Shown piece after piece: positions 1-8,101 of a stretch of DNA of 64,000 nucleotides. This DNA comes from Bog-756 sp052326605 (GTDB lineage Bacteria; Actinomycetota; Acidimicrobiia; Acidimicrobiales; RAAP-2), in contig JBKQMB010000054.1 of the NCBI GenBank assembly GCA_052326605.1, forward strand, positions 43,957 through 107,956. Reading direction: 5' to 3'. A program made the translations under genes and the position numbers. The notes below the pieces were generated by a model. It did no database searches. It was not told the origin of the DNA and was given only the letters and a program-made list of their open reading frames with translations. Every line of letters begins with the position of its first letter. The first letter of the stretch is position 1.

Positions 1-870
1 CCCGAGCGGGTCGACACCCCTGCAGATGTGCGACGCACGATGTCCGACTCGCTCTACGAGGACGCGGTACGGGCCGCCAAGGAGCACATCACGGCCGGGG
101 ACATCTTCCAGGTGGTCCTGTCGCAACGATTCGACCTGGGGCCCCTGGGTGCGGATCCCGTCGACGTCTACCGCGTCCTCCGCCTGGTCAATCCGAGCCC
201 CTACCTCTACTTCCTCCGCTTCCCGGAGGTGACCGTGGTAGGTGCGTCTCCTGAACCGATGGTGCGCCTCCGCGACGGGACGGTCATCTCGCGGCCGATC
301 GCCGGATCGCGCCCCCGGGGGGTGACCCCCGAGGACGACAGCCGGCTCGCTGGCGAGCTCGTCGAAGACCCGAAGGAGGTGGCGGAACACGTGATGCTGG
401 TGGACCTGGCGCGCAACGACGTGGGCCGGGTGGTCAGCTTCGGGACCGAGGTGGTCGACGAGATGATGGTGGTGGAGCGCTACAGCCACATCATGCACCT
501 GACCTCCCAGGTGTCGGGCCAACTGGCCCCGGGCAGGGGACCGATCGACGTGTTGCGCGCCACGATCCCGGCAGGAACCCTCTCCGGTGCCCCGAAAGTA
601 CGGGCGATGGAGATCATCGACGATCTCGAGCCGACCAGGCGTGGTGTCTACGGCGGAGTTGTGGGGTATCTCGACTTCTCGGGCAATCTCGACACCGCCA
701 TCGCCATCCGGACCATGACCGTCGGACCGGACGGGACCGCGTCGGTACAAGCCGGGGCGGGCATCGTGGCCGACAGCGATCCGGCTTCGGAGAATGCCGA
801 GTGCGCCCACAAGGCAGCGGCCATCCTGTCGGCGGTGGCCATGGCCCGAGCCGCGTCGGCACCGCGGTGA
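1..870 (+). CDS. trpE: Anthranilate synthase component I, 3' part
   Basis: Large subunit of anthranilate synthase, which makes anthranilate from chorismate and ammonia in the first committed step of tryptophan synthesis. The frame is open from base 1, so the N-terminal half lies outside the window; GTG at 28 and ATG at 40 are internal codons, not starts. The 289 visible residues are the chorismate-binding domain, with the runs SRPIAGSRPRG, VMLVDLARNDVGRV, GTLSGAPKVRAMEII, GYLDFSGNLDTAIAIRT and QAGAGIVADSDP. The relative PabB shares this fold, but the match to TrpE wording and the trpCFBA genes 6.4 kb downstream favour trpE. The glutamine amidotransferase partner TrpG is not in the window. The next gene starts 13 bases on, so the two are probably cotranscribed. 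Confidence 0.93.
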   Translation, partial: PERVDTPADVRRTMSDSLYEDAVRAAKEHITAGDIFQVVLSQRFDLGPLGADPVDVYRVLRLVNPSPYLYFLRFPEVTVVGASPEPMVRLRDGTVISRPIAGSRPRGVTPEDDSRLAGELVEDPKEVAEHVMLVDLARNDVGRVVSFGTEVVDEMMVVERYSHIMHLTSQVSGQLAPGRGPIDVLRATIPAGTLSGAPKVRAMEIIDDLEPTRRGVYGGVVGYLDFSGNLDTAIAIRTMTVGPDGTASVQAGAGIVADSDPASENAECAHKAAAILSAVAMARAASAPR

Positions 871-882
871 TCGGGTGACCGC

Positions 883-1911
883 GTGACCGGCGCCGCGACG
901 AACCTCGGAGCCGAGTACGAGGCCCTTCGCCAGGGGGTGGGTGCCCACCAGCTCGGTAGGGACGTGCTGTCCGTGTCCGGTGCGGACGCCGCCTCTTACC
1001 TGCAGGGCCAGTGCAGCCAGGACGTCGAGGGCATGCCGATCGGAGGGTCCGCGGACGCGTTGCTGTTGAGCCCGCAGGGGAAGATCGATGCCTTGGTCCG
1101 GGTCACCCGGAGGGCCGCCGATGCCTTCGTCATCGACACCGACGCGGGGTACGGGGAGGTCGTCGTTGCACGACTGAAGCGGTTCCGCCTCCGGGTCGAG
1201 CTGGAGATCGAGCCGCTCCCGTGGAGCTGTGTGGCGATCCGCGGACCTCAGGCCGACGGTTGGGCGGTGACCCTGCCCGCAGCCGCTGCTGATCCCGCCG
1301 CCGGTTCCGGTATGGGGCCCGACAGGGTTCTGCGCCTGCCGGTCGATTGGCCGGGCCTGTCGGGATTCGACCTGGTCGGACCCTCACCCGCGCCGGGAGG
1401 CCCGATCGACGACTGGGTCGACCCGGGCGTGCTCCGGTGCGGGGATGCGGCATGGGAAGCGGTGAGGATCGAGGCGGGTGTGCCGGTGAACGGAAGGGAG
1501 ATCACCGATTCGACCATCGCCGCAGAGGTCGGACTGGTCGAGCGCACGGTGTCTTTCACCAAAGGTTGTTTCACCGGGCAGGAGCTGGTGGCCCGACTCG
1601 ACGCCCGGGGCTCCAAGGTTGCCCGAAAGATGAGCGGACTGGTGCTCGAGGCCGGCTCGCCCGGCGGAGTCGAGGGAGGCGCGGGGTACGTCCTGCCGCC
1701 GACCGGCGCCGCAGTCCTGACCGTCGACGGTGAGTTCGAGGTCGGGCACCTGACCTCCGTCGCGTGGTCGCCCGGACTCAGGGCCGCGGTGGGGTTGACC
1801 ACGCTGCACCGGCGGATCGCTCCTCCGGCACAGGTGCTGGTCTGCTGGATGGCCGACGGCGACGTCTGGCAGGCAGCAGCGGAGGCCCGACCGCTTCCCC
1901 TCGTCGATTAG
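883..1911 (+). CDS. ygfZ: YgfZ/GcvT-family folate-binding protein
   Basis: A 342-residue protein of the YgfZ family, related to the T-protein of glycine cleavage. Family members bind tetrahydrofolate and help maintain iron-sulfur enzymes such as MiaB. The hallmark is the motif KGCFTGQE near residue 227, with its conserved cysteine, followed by LVARLDARG. The N-terminal GAHQLGRDVLSVSGADAASYL and LQGQCSQDV segments also fit the family. Start is GTG at 883, twelve bases after trpE; no strong ribosome binding site is seen, which suits translation coupled to trpE. There is nothing to suggest a direct role in tryptophan synthesis. A true GcvT is unlikely: no gcvH or gcvP is nearby and the KGC motif is specific to YgfZ. 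Confidence 0.85.
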   Translation: MTGAATNLGAEYEALRQGVGAHQLGRDVLSVSGADAASYLQGQCSQDVEGMPIGGSADALLLSPQGKIDALVRVTRRAADAFVIDTDAGYGEVVVARLKRFRLRVELEIEPLPWSCVAIRGPQADGWAVTLPAAAADPAAGSGMGPDRVLRLPVDWPGLSGFDLVGPSPAPGGPIDDWVDPGVLRCGDAAWEAVRIEAGVPVNGREITDSTIAAEVGLVERTVSFTKGCFTGQELVARLDARGSKVARKMSGLVLEAGSPGGVEGGAGYVLPPTGAAVLTVDGEFEVGHLTSVAWSPGLRAAVGLTTLHRRIAPPAQVLVCWMADGDVWQAAAEARPLPLVD

Positions 1912-2010
1912 GAACGGGGACCGCTCCACCGGAGGTCTCGGAGCGTCATGCGCCTCGAGCTCCGGATACGCAGCTAATGTCCGTGGCCTGCGAGGAACGA
2001 GAGGCAACTG

Positions 2011-2757
2011 TTGAAGGCGAAGATGGTGACGGTGACGGTGATGGTGACGGTGATGGGCATCGGAGTGCTGCTCGCCGGCTGCTCTTCAGCTGTGCCCCCT
2101 TCGACCACCGGGACCACCGGGACCACCGGGACCACCACCTCGACCATCGGCGGTGTGACGGGGACCGCCGTGTTCTCCGTGCGGCCCGTGCTCTGTGCAG
2201 CTCCCGACTACGCCGGAGCCGCCGGACAGTCCCCTCCCACCGGTGCCCTGCCGGCCTGCGCGGCAGCCTCCCAGCTGTCGGTTCTCAATCTCGTGGTGAC
2301 CCCCAGCTCGAGCAATCCTGACGGCTACACCAGCAACACGAGCATTCCACCCGACGCGCAGTTCGCCTCCTACCCGTCCACGACCGCCGCCAACGACACC
2401 GCGACGACCACGGTCCTGCTCCCTTCTGCGCCGCCGACTCCGGCCACCGGTCGCTTCGTACTGGGTCCGGCCGGCCTGACCGGAGCGTCCGTCCAGTCGG
2501 CTTCTGCCCAGGTCGGGAACGACGGATGGCTGGTCAATATCACGTTGACCAGTACCGGCACTGCCGCATGGAACGAGCTGGCGAGGATCCAGTTCCACGC
2601 CTTCGTCGCCGTCGACGTGAACGCGGAGGTGGTGAGCGAGCAGCTCATCCAGCCGACCGCCCTCTACTTCACCACGGTCAGTGGACAGGTGACCGTCGCG
2701 GGGTTCACCGAATCGGAGGCCCGGACCGTCGTCAGCGAGATCGACGCGGCCCGCTGA
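2011..2757 (+). CDS. Secreted lipoprotein, function unknown
   Basis: A 248-residue predicted lipoprotein. A short basic start (MKAK) is followed by a Val/Thr/Met-rich hydrophobic stretch and a lipobox LLAGC with Cys24 as the lipid-modified residue. A Thr-Gly linker (about residues 31-48) leads to a Ser/Thr-rich domain that ends in AGFTESEARTVVSEIDAA. That C-terminal part resembles the SecDF P1-type and lipoprotein domains seen in other actinobacterial exported proteins, but I cannot assign a family. Start TTG at 2011 has GAGAGG seven bases upstream; ATG at 2023 would also leave a working signal peptide. It lies alone after the ygfZ gene with a 99-base gap. Confidence 0.75.
   Translation: MKAKMVTVTVMVTVMGIGVLLAGCSSAVPPSTTGTTGTTGTTTSTIGGVTGTAVFSVRPVLCAAPDYAGAAGQSPPTGALPACAAASQLSVLNLVVTPSSSNPDGYTSNTSIPPDAQFASYPSTTAANDTATTTVLLPSAPPTPATGRFVLGPAGLTGASVQSASAQVGNDGWLVNITLTSTGTAAWNELARIQFHAFVAVDVNAEVVSEQLIQPTALYFTTVSGQVTVAGFTESEARTVVSEIDAAR
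2026..2055 (+). repeat. Hexamer repeat in the signal-peptide codons
   Basis: Five tandem copies of GTGACG/GTGATG, coding for alternating Val-Thr and Val-Met in the hydrophobic core of the lipoprotein signal peptide. Each unit adds two residues, so copy number changes would lengthen or shorten the core without shifting the frame. Confidence 0.8.
2104..2139 (+). repeat. ACCACCGGG repeat coding Thr-Thr-Gly
   Basis: Three perfect copies of a nine-base unit plus one variant (ACCACCACC), encoding the Thr/Gly linker just after the lipidated cysteine. It keeps the frame and probably sets the distance of the domain from the membrane. Confidence 0.8.
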
Positions 2758-2878
2758 GCACGTCGTGCCCGCCTGAACCCGGCGTCCCGGCGGAGTGCAT
2801 TGGAACTACGACACGGCGCAGGTGGACACGGTGCGATACTGGCCCGCAGCAGTTGCGGACGAACTCGGGGGAGACAGC

Positions 2879-4054
2879 ATGGGTCCGAAGGCATCATCAG
2901 GCGCGGTCTCGGCGGAGGGTCGGATCGAGATGGACCCCGAACGCATCACCACGTCCACCCGCGACCCGAGGAAGCTGGCCGAGCAGCTCCAGCGGTGGCT
3001 GACCGACACCTTGCCGGCCGGCAGCGAACCGGTGATCACGGAGGTCACCAGTCCCGAGGGCAACGGCATGTCCTCGGAGACCCTCCTCTTCACGGCTCGC
3101 TGGGACGAACGGGACGGGCCCGTCGACCACCGCCTGGTGGCACGCATCGAACCTCCCAGTACGGCCTACCCGGTGTTCACCACCTACGACCTGGACATGC
3201 AGTTCAAGGTGATGAAGCTGGTCCAGGAGCACACCTCGGTCCCCGTGCCGGAGTCACACTGGTTCGAACCCGATCCCGACATCCTCGGAGGCCCGTTCTT
3301 GGTGATGGGGCGGGTCGACGGGCTGGTACCGCCGGACGTCCTGCCCTACACCTTTGGCGACAATTGGGTGTTCGATAGCAGTGAAGCCGACCGCCGCACC
3401 ATGCAGGAATCTGCCATCCGGGCTCTGGCCGGGATCCACTCCATCACCCCCGATCGGTACGACCTCGGATTCCTCGAACATCAGGGTCGCGGTGCCACCT
3501 CGCTCGAACGGAGCCTCGACCATTGGCGGTCGTATCACGACTGGGTGGTGGGGGATGCCCCGTCACCATTGCTCGAAGAGTGCTTCGCCTGGCTGATCGA
3601 CAACTTCCCCACCGATGTGAGTGCCGATGCGCTCTCGTGGGGCGATGGCCGGATCGGGAACATGATGTTCCGCGAACACGAGGTCGTGGCAGTGCTCGAC
3701 TGGGAGATGGCTGCGGTGGCCCCACCCGAGGTCGATCTCGGGTGGATGTGTTATCTCCACCTCTTCTTCCAGGACCTGGCCGTGCAACTCGGAGCACCCG
3801 GGCTTCCGGACATGTTCCGGCCGTCCGATGTGCGCGAGTCCTACGGCAAGGCATCAGGACGGGCTCCGGGTGACCTCACCTGGCACATCGCCTACGCAGC
3901 CATCCGGCACGGCGTCATCATGCGCCGGGTCACCGAGCGATCCATCTTCTTCGGCGAAGCGGACCCTCCTGACGACATCGACGACCTGATCATGCACCGC
4001 TCGACCCTCCGGGGCATGCTCGACGGCTCGTACTGGTCCGCCATCGGCCTCTGA
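2879..4054 (+). CDS. Phosphotransferase of the APH / ACAD10 kinase-like family
   Basis: A 391-residue protein with the aminoglycoside phosphotransferase (protein-kinase-like) fold. GGPFLVMGRVDG marks the hinge strand, LSWGDGRIGNMMF (about residue 265) is the catalytic HGD-type loop with Trp-Gly in place of the usual His-Gly, and LDWEMAAVAPPEVDLGW holds the metal-binding Asp. Members of this group phosphorylate small hydroxylated substrates; many sit beside acyl-CoA dehydrogenases, but none is present here, so the substrate is unknown. Start ATG 2879 is chosen because GGGGGAGA lies five bases upstream; longer in-frame versions from 2795 have no such site. It converges on the SDR gene with a shared hairpin terminator between them. 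Confidence 0.82.
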   Translation: MGPKASSGAVSAEGRIEMDPERITTSTRDPRKLAEQLQRWLTDTLPAGSEPVITEVTSPEGNGMSSETLLFTARWDERDGPVDHRLVARIEPPSTAYPVFTTYDLDMQFKVMKLVQEHTSVPVPESHWFEPDPDILGGPFLVMGRVDGLVPPDVLPYTFGDNWVFDSSEADRRTMQESAIRALAGIHSITPDRYDLGFLEHQGRGATSLERSLDHWRSYHDWVVGDAPSPLLEECFAWLIDNFPTDVSADALSWGDGRIGNMMFREHEVVAVLDWEMAAVAPPEVDLGWMCYLHLFFQDLAVQLGAPGLPDMFRPSDVRESYGKASGRAPGDLTWHIAYAAIRHGVIMRRVTERSIFFGEADPPDDIDDLIMHRSTLRGMLDGSYWSAIGL

Positions 4055-4067
4055 TCGGATCAGCGGC

Positions 4068-4099
4068 GACCCGTGGCACCAAGGGAGGTGCCGGGGGTC
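4068..4099. terminator. Hairpin between convergent genes
   Basis: GACCC-gt-GGCACC, loop AAGGGA, GGTGCC-gg-GGGTC: an 11-pair stem with one 2x2 internal loop. It sits between the ends of the phosphotransferase gene and the SDR gene and overlaps the SDR stop codon. There is no T-run, as is common in high-GC actinobacteria. It can act on both strands. Confidence 0.55.
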
Positions 4100-4898
4100 A
4101 GACGCCGAGGCTGCCCTTGGCTGCCGCTTCGAAGAGGCGGTACGGCATGAGGCGCTTGCTGATGATCCCCACCCGCTCGCCAGGCTTCCCGACCGATACC
4201 CGCCGTCGGGGGTGCCTGGCCTCGAGGGCGCGTTGCACGGTCGCAGCCACCTCATCAGGGCTAACCCCGTGCGCCTCGTCGCCGGCCATCTTGGCGACCG
4301 CCTTGGCCACCGCTGCGGCGTAGGGATCGTCTCCGTCCGGTGCCTGGACGTCCCGGCGGCTGCTGGTGAAGTCGGTTCGCACATTGCCGGGTTCGACCAG
4401 TGTCACCCGGATGTTGAAAGGCTCCACCTCGTAGGCGAGCGACTCCGCGTAGCCCTCCATGGCGAACTTGCTGGCGCTGTAGAACGCCTGGAACGGGATC
4501 CCGATGATCCCGCCGATTGAACTGATGAGGACGATCCTGCCCGACTGCTGGCGGCGCATTACGGGGAGTGCCTCCTGAACGACTCGCACCGCCCCCCAGA
4601 AATTGGTCTCCAGCTGGTCCTGCGCATCGGCGATCGGTGTCTGCTCCACGGCTCCGGCCAAACCCCACCCGGCACAGGCGACCACGGCATCGAGCCGGCC
4701 GTGCTGCGCCAGCAGCGTCTCGAATCCCGAGTGCACCGAGGTATCGGTGTCCACGTCCATCATCATGGGATCCCAACCGCCGGACGAGGTGCCGCGGCGA
4801 CTGGCACCGACAACCTTCCACCCCTGGTGATGCATCCGGTCGGCGCAGGCCCGGCCGATGCCCGCCGAGGCGCCGGTCACAAGGATCACCTGGTCCAT
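4098..4898 (-). CDS. Short-chain dehydrogenase/reductase
   Basis: A 266-residue classical SDR oxidoreductase. The Rossmann cofactor motif TGASAGIG is at residues 8-15, NFWG and ISSIGG follow, and the catalytic YSASK has the Ser-Tyr-Lys arrangement. SRR after strand 2 hints at NADP(H) preference. The substrate is unknown. Start ATG at 4898 has GGAGAAGGAGG just upstream; reading frames that run further upstream pass through the pentamer repeat and are not supported. The gene lies 3' of the sensor kinase on the same strand, 92 bases on, so it could be a third member of that operon, or have its own promoter in the repeat-containing spacer. Confidence 0.88.
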   Translation of the reverse strand: MDQVILVTGASAGIGRACADRMHHQGWKVVGASRRGTSSGGWDPMMMDVDTDTSVHSGFETLLAQHGRLDAVVACAGWGLAGAVEQTPIADAQDQLETNFWGAVRVVQEALPVMRRQQSGRIVLISSIGGIIGIPFQAFYSASKFAMEGYAESLAYEVEPFNIRVTLVEPGNVRTDFTSSRRDVQAPDGDDPYAAAVAKAVAKMAGDEAHGVSPDEVAATVQRALEARHPRRRVSVGKPGERVGIISKRLMPYRLFEAAAKGSLGV

Positions 4899-4955
4899 GG
4901 GTCCTCCTTCTCCGTCGGGGTTTCCTTCATACTGCGTCCGGATACCTCGGATCGA

Positions 4956-4984
4956 ATCGGATCGGATCGGATCGGATCGGATCG
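4956..4984. repeat. ATCGG pentanucleotide repeat
   Basis: Five perfect ATCGG units (4956-4980) plus a partial unit, with degenerate copies in front. It lies in the 92-base spacer between the end of the sensor kinase gene and the SDR start, so it sits in the SDR 5' region. Confidence 0.85.
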
Positions 4985-4990
4985 ACCGGC

Positions 4991-6442
4991 TCAGGCCGAG
5001 GGAACGGCTGCAGGGCCGGGCGGCGGTCCGCTCGAACCGACGGTCGGCCCTGGTGCGCTCGGGCCACCGGGCGCCTCGGGGAGGCGACCGGGTCGGAAAG
5101 CCAGCGACATCCGTGTGCCCTGTCCCCCGGCCACTGGCGATTCGGCCCGGACCGTGGCCCCCATAGCGGCTGCCAGCTCCGACACGATGGCCAAACCCAG
5201 GCCCGAGCCCGTGCGCCGCCCACGGACCCGGTCGGAGACGAAGTGTCGCTCGAATACTCGTGACAGCTGATCGGCGGGGATCCCCGGGCCGTCGTCCACC
5301 ACCCACACTCCAGGGGTACCACCCACGGTGGCCGCTCCCACCACGATGCGGTGCCGGGCGAACGAGGAAGCGTTCTCCACCAGGTTGACGAGAACCTGGG
5401 CCAGCCGATCGGCGTCAGCCAGCACCCAGAGCGGTCCAACCGAGCCCGGTGCGGTGACCAACTCCAGTCCGAGCTCGCCGGCCCGGGGCAGGAAGCCGTC
5501 GACCACCTGACGGACGACCGCGGCACAGTCCACGGGCTGCAGGTCCAGGGAGAAACGATCGGCATCGAGTCGGGCCAGATCGAGGAGATCCTGGACCAGA
5601 CGCTCGAGTCGGCGGGACTCGGAGCTGATGACGGCCGCTGCCGCGGCAGCATCGTCCGTGGCTCCGTCGATCACCGCATCTGCGTAGCCTCGGATCGAGG
5701 TGAGTGGCGTGCGCAGTTCGTGGGAGACCGAGAGGAGGAATTGGCGCTCTTGGTCGCGCGCCCGCACCAGATTGGCCCCCAGGGTGTTGATCGATTCGGC
5801 CAGCTGGGTGAACTCGGGGTCGTCCCGGGGGTGGACCGCCACGGTGGCATCGAGGTCCCCGGCCGCAATGCGCCTGGTGGCGGCGACTGCTGCCACCAGG
5901 GGACGGGTGAACCTCCGGGCCAAGGCCGCAGCCACCAGGGCGGCGGCAACCAGGCCGATGGCTCCCACCAGGCCGAAATAGCGGAACCCGTTGGCCGGGT
6001 TGTGGGCCTGGCGCGTGATCACGAGGACCGGTACGTAGGCGGTCACCTTGGCGATGGGTGTGGGCACGGCGGTGTACACCAGGAGGGACCTGGTGTGGCC
6101 GCTGGTCTGCTGCCCGGCCTGCAGGGCCGGTATGTCGAGCTGCGCCTCGGTGATGTCCGACGGGAGCCGGCCGGTGATGGTGCCATCGGGGTACAGGGCG
6201 ACCACGCTGATGTCGGCGAAGGCTCCTGCGTCGGCGATGACCCGGAGTTCGCGCCGGAACGTCGCCTTGGTGATGTCGGTGGTGTTCGAGAAGGTCTGGG
6301 AGATGGCCCTGCCCTGCCCGATCAGCTCCTGTTGGGCGGTGGACACGGCGGCACGCCGGATGAGCACGTAGCTTCCCACGCTGGTGGCCAGGAGGGTGAC
6401 CGCCACCAACAACAGGATGGCAATGGTGAGTCGCCGTCTCAT
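4991..6442 (-). CDS. Two-component sensor histidine kinase
   Basis: A 483-residue membrane sensor kinase. Residues 5-28 and 155-175 are membrane segments flanking an extracytoplasmic sensor of about 125 residues. A HAMP linker (about 176-228) precedes the dimerisation helix with the phosphorylated histidine H241 in SVSHELRTPLTSIRG. The ATPase domain has LVNLVENASSF (N box), VDDGPGIP (G1) and GSGLGLAIV (G2). The C-terminus is a Pro/Gly-rich tail of about 40 residues. Its ATG overlaps the stop of the response regulator (ATGA), so the regulator is translated first and the pair is coupled. The signal sensed is unknown; nothing in the periplasmic region matches a domain I can name. Confidence 0.92.
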   Translation of the reverse strand: MRRRLTIAILLLVAVTLLATSVGSYVLIRRAAVSTAQQELIGQGRAISQTFSNTTDITKATFRRELRVIADAGAFADISVVALYPDGTITGRLPSDITEAQLDIPALQAGQQTSGHTRSLLVYTAVPTPIAKVTAYVPVLVITRQAHNPANGFRYFGLVGAIGLVAAALVAAALARRFTRPLVAAVAATRRIAAGDLDATVAVHPRDDPEFTQLAESINTLGANLVRARDQERQFLLSVSHELRTPLTSIRGYADAVIDGATDDAAAAAAVISSESRRLERLVQDLLDLARLDADRFSLDLQPVDCAAVVRQVVDGFLPRAGELGLELVTAPGSVGPLWVLADADRLAQVLVNLVENASSFARHRIVVGAATVGGTPGVWVVDDGPGIPADQLSRVFERHFVSDRVRGRRTGSGLGLAIVSELAAAMGATVRAESPVAGGQGTRMSLAFRPGRLPEAPGGPSAPGPTVGSSGPPPGPAAVPSA

Positions 6443-7194
6443 CCGAGCCGGTAGCCGACGCCCCAGACCGTGGCCAAGGGGAGGTCGTCGCCCAATTTCT
6501 TGCGGAGTTGTCGGACATGGACGTCGACGGTGCGCTCGTCGCCGATCCAGTCGTCCCCCCAGACTCCGTCGAGCAGCTGCCGCCGCGACAGGGCCAACCC
6601 GAGGTTGTCCGCCAGATAGGCCAGCAGGTCGAACTCACGGGTCGTCAACGGGACCACCTCGCCGGCGAGGCGGGCCTCGCGGCGACGGGAGTCGACCTCG
6701 ACGCGGCCGATCTGCTCCACCGAGGGGCCGGCCCGTACCGGTGGCGCCCCGACCCGACGCAGAATGGCGTGCACACGGGCCACGAGCTCGCGGGCCGAGA
6801 ACGGCTTGGTGACGTAATCGTCCGCACCGAGTTCGAGGCCGAGCACCCGGTCCACTTCGTCGTCGCGGGCACTCAGTATCAGGATCGGCACGTCCGCGCC
6901 GACGCCGCCCCCGCCGACCCTGGCAGCCCGATCTGCCCCGTCCCGGTGGTCGCCACCCGACGGTGCCGTGCTGCTCCGGAGTCTTCGGCAGACATCGAGA
7001 CCGTCGAGGGCGCCCGGCAGCCCGATGTCCACGATGACCAGCTTCGGGTGCTCGCGTTCCACCAGGGCCAGACCCGACTCTCCGTCTTCAGCCTGGAGCA
7101 CCCGGAATCCGTCACGCCGCAGGTACATGGCGACTAGGTCCGATATGTGGTGATCGTCCTCGATCACCACCAGGGTCTCCTCGGCCGGTACCAT
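6439..7194 (-). CDS. OmpR/PhoB-type response regulator with receiver insertion
   Basis: A 251-residue DNA-binding response regulator, the partner of the adjacent kinase. The receiver has acidic residues EDD at 12-14, phosphoacceptor D56 in VDIGLPG, S108 and K130 (VTKPF). The winged-helix domain (about 155-250) ends in the typical VDVHVRQLRKKLGDDLP and WGVGYRL. Unusual: residues about 75-100, between the third helix and VPILILSARDDE, hold an extra Gly/Asp/Ala/Arg-rich stretch that family members lack. Start ATG 7194 gives the normal N-terminus; an upstream in-frame extension has no support. The gene is divergent from trpC with 115 bases between them. Confidence 0.92.
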   Translation of the reverse strand: MVPAEETLVVIEDDHHISDLVAMYLRRDGFRVLQAEDGESGLALVEREHPKLVIVDIGLPGALDGLDVCRRLRSSTAPSGGDHRDGADRAARVGGGGVGADVPILILSARDDEVDRVLGLELGADDYVTKPFSARELVARVHAILRRVGAPPVRAGPSVEQIGRVEVDSRRREARLAGEVVPLTTREFDLLAYLADNLGLALSRRQLLDGVWGDDWIGDERTVDVHVRQLRKKLGDDLPLATVWGVGYRLG

Positions 7195-7309
7195 GAGGTC
7201 CAGCCTGCCACCGGGCCGGCAGTGCTGGCTGTCATGATTAGGAAAGTGTGAGCGGGAGCCCGGCTGCCAGCACCGGGAGCGGCCATGGCCCCGGTAGGCT
7301 TCGGGTGCC
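7195..7309. promoter_or_regulatory. Divergent promoter region, response regulator / trpC, with competing dyads
   Basis: The spacer between the two-component operon and trpCFBA. It holds an imperfect hairpin (CCAGC 7200-7204 with GCTGG 7224-7228, plus TGCC/GGCA inside) and a competing eight-base perfect inverted repeat GTGCTGGC (7222-7229) with GCCAGCAC (7266-7273). A TAGGCT box (7295-7300) lies nine bases before the trpC ATG and could serve a leaderless trpC transcript. No leader peptide with Trp codons is visible; the only short ORF (ATG 7234) codes MIRKV. Confidence 0.4.
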
Positions 7310-8101
7310 ATGCCGGCCTATCTCGACTCCATCCTCGCTGCCCATCGCACTGCCGCGGCGGCCGACACCCGCGACGTCGAAGCGGCCGTCGAACAGGCGG
7401 AACGGGGCGGGGCCACGCGCTCGTTCGCCGATGCGATCGCCGCGGCGAGCACACGGTACGGCATGGCCGTGATCTCCGAGATCAAGCGGCGCTCGCCGTC
7501 GAAAGGTGATCTCGACACTGACCTCGACCCGGCCACGGTGGCCGTCGAGTACGAGGCCGGGGGCGCCGCCTGCCTGTCGGTGCTCACCGATCGCCAGTTC
7601 TTCGGTGGACTGCCGGACGATCTGCGCGCTGCTCGCGCCGCGTGCTCCCTGCCGGTACTGCGGAAGGACTTCACGGTCAGCGCCCTCGACGTATGCGATG
7701 CCCGTTCGATGGGGGCGGACGCGGTGCTACTCATCGCTGCTGCCCTCACCGACCCGGAGCTGTCGTCGTTCCTGCAGCTGGCCGGCAGGTGCTCACTTGC
7801 GGCCCTCGTGGAGGTCCACGACGAAACTGAACTGGGCCGCGCCCTCGATGCCGGTGCCGCCCTGGTGGGCGTGAACCAGCGGGACCTCCGCACCTTCGAA
7901 GTCGATCATCAGCGGGCACTCTCGCTGGGAGCGGCCATCCCGGCCGGGGTCGTGGCGGTGGCCGAATCGGGAATCCGCGACGTTGACGACGTGGCCCGCC
8001 TCGCCGAGGCCGGCTTCCAGGCCGTGCTGGTGGGGGAGACCCTGATCCGATCGGCCGACCGGCGGGCTGCCGTGGCCGAGCTGCTCGGGGTGCGCCTGTG
8101 A
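7310..8101 (+). CDS. trpC: Indole-3-glycerol-phosphate synthase
   Basis: Closes carboxyphenylamino-deoxyribulose phosphate to indole-3-glycerol phosphate in tryptophan synthesis. The 263-residue TIM barrel has all family landmarks: EIKRRSPSKG, SVLTDRQFFGG, VLRKDF, LVEVHDETEL, GVNQRDLRTF, AESGI and VLVGETL. Length is normal. Start ATG 7310 is the only good choice; the upstream TAGGCT box nine bases away suggests a leaderless transcript, and a weak GGTAGG lies at 7293. Its TGA overlaps the trpF GTG as GTGA, and it heads the trpCFBA operon. Confidence 0.97.
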   Translation: MPAYLDSILAAHRTAAAADTRDVEAAVEQAERGGATRSFADAIAAASTRYGMAVISEIKRRSPSKGDLDTDLDPATVAVEYEAGGAACLSVLTDRQFFGGLPDDLRAARAACSLPVLRKDFTVSALDVCDARSMGADAVLLIAAALTDPELSSFLQLAGRCSLAALVEVHDETELGRALDAGAALVGVNQRDLRTFEVDHQRALSLGAAIPAGVVAVAESGIRDVDDVARLAEAGFQAVLVGETLIRSADRRAAVAELLGVRL

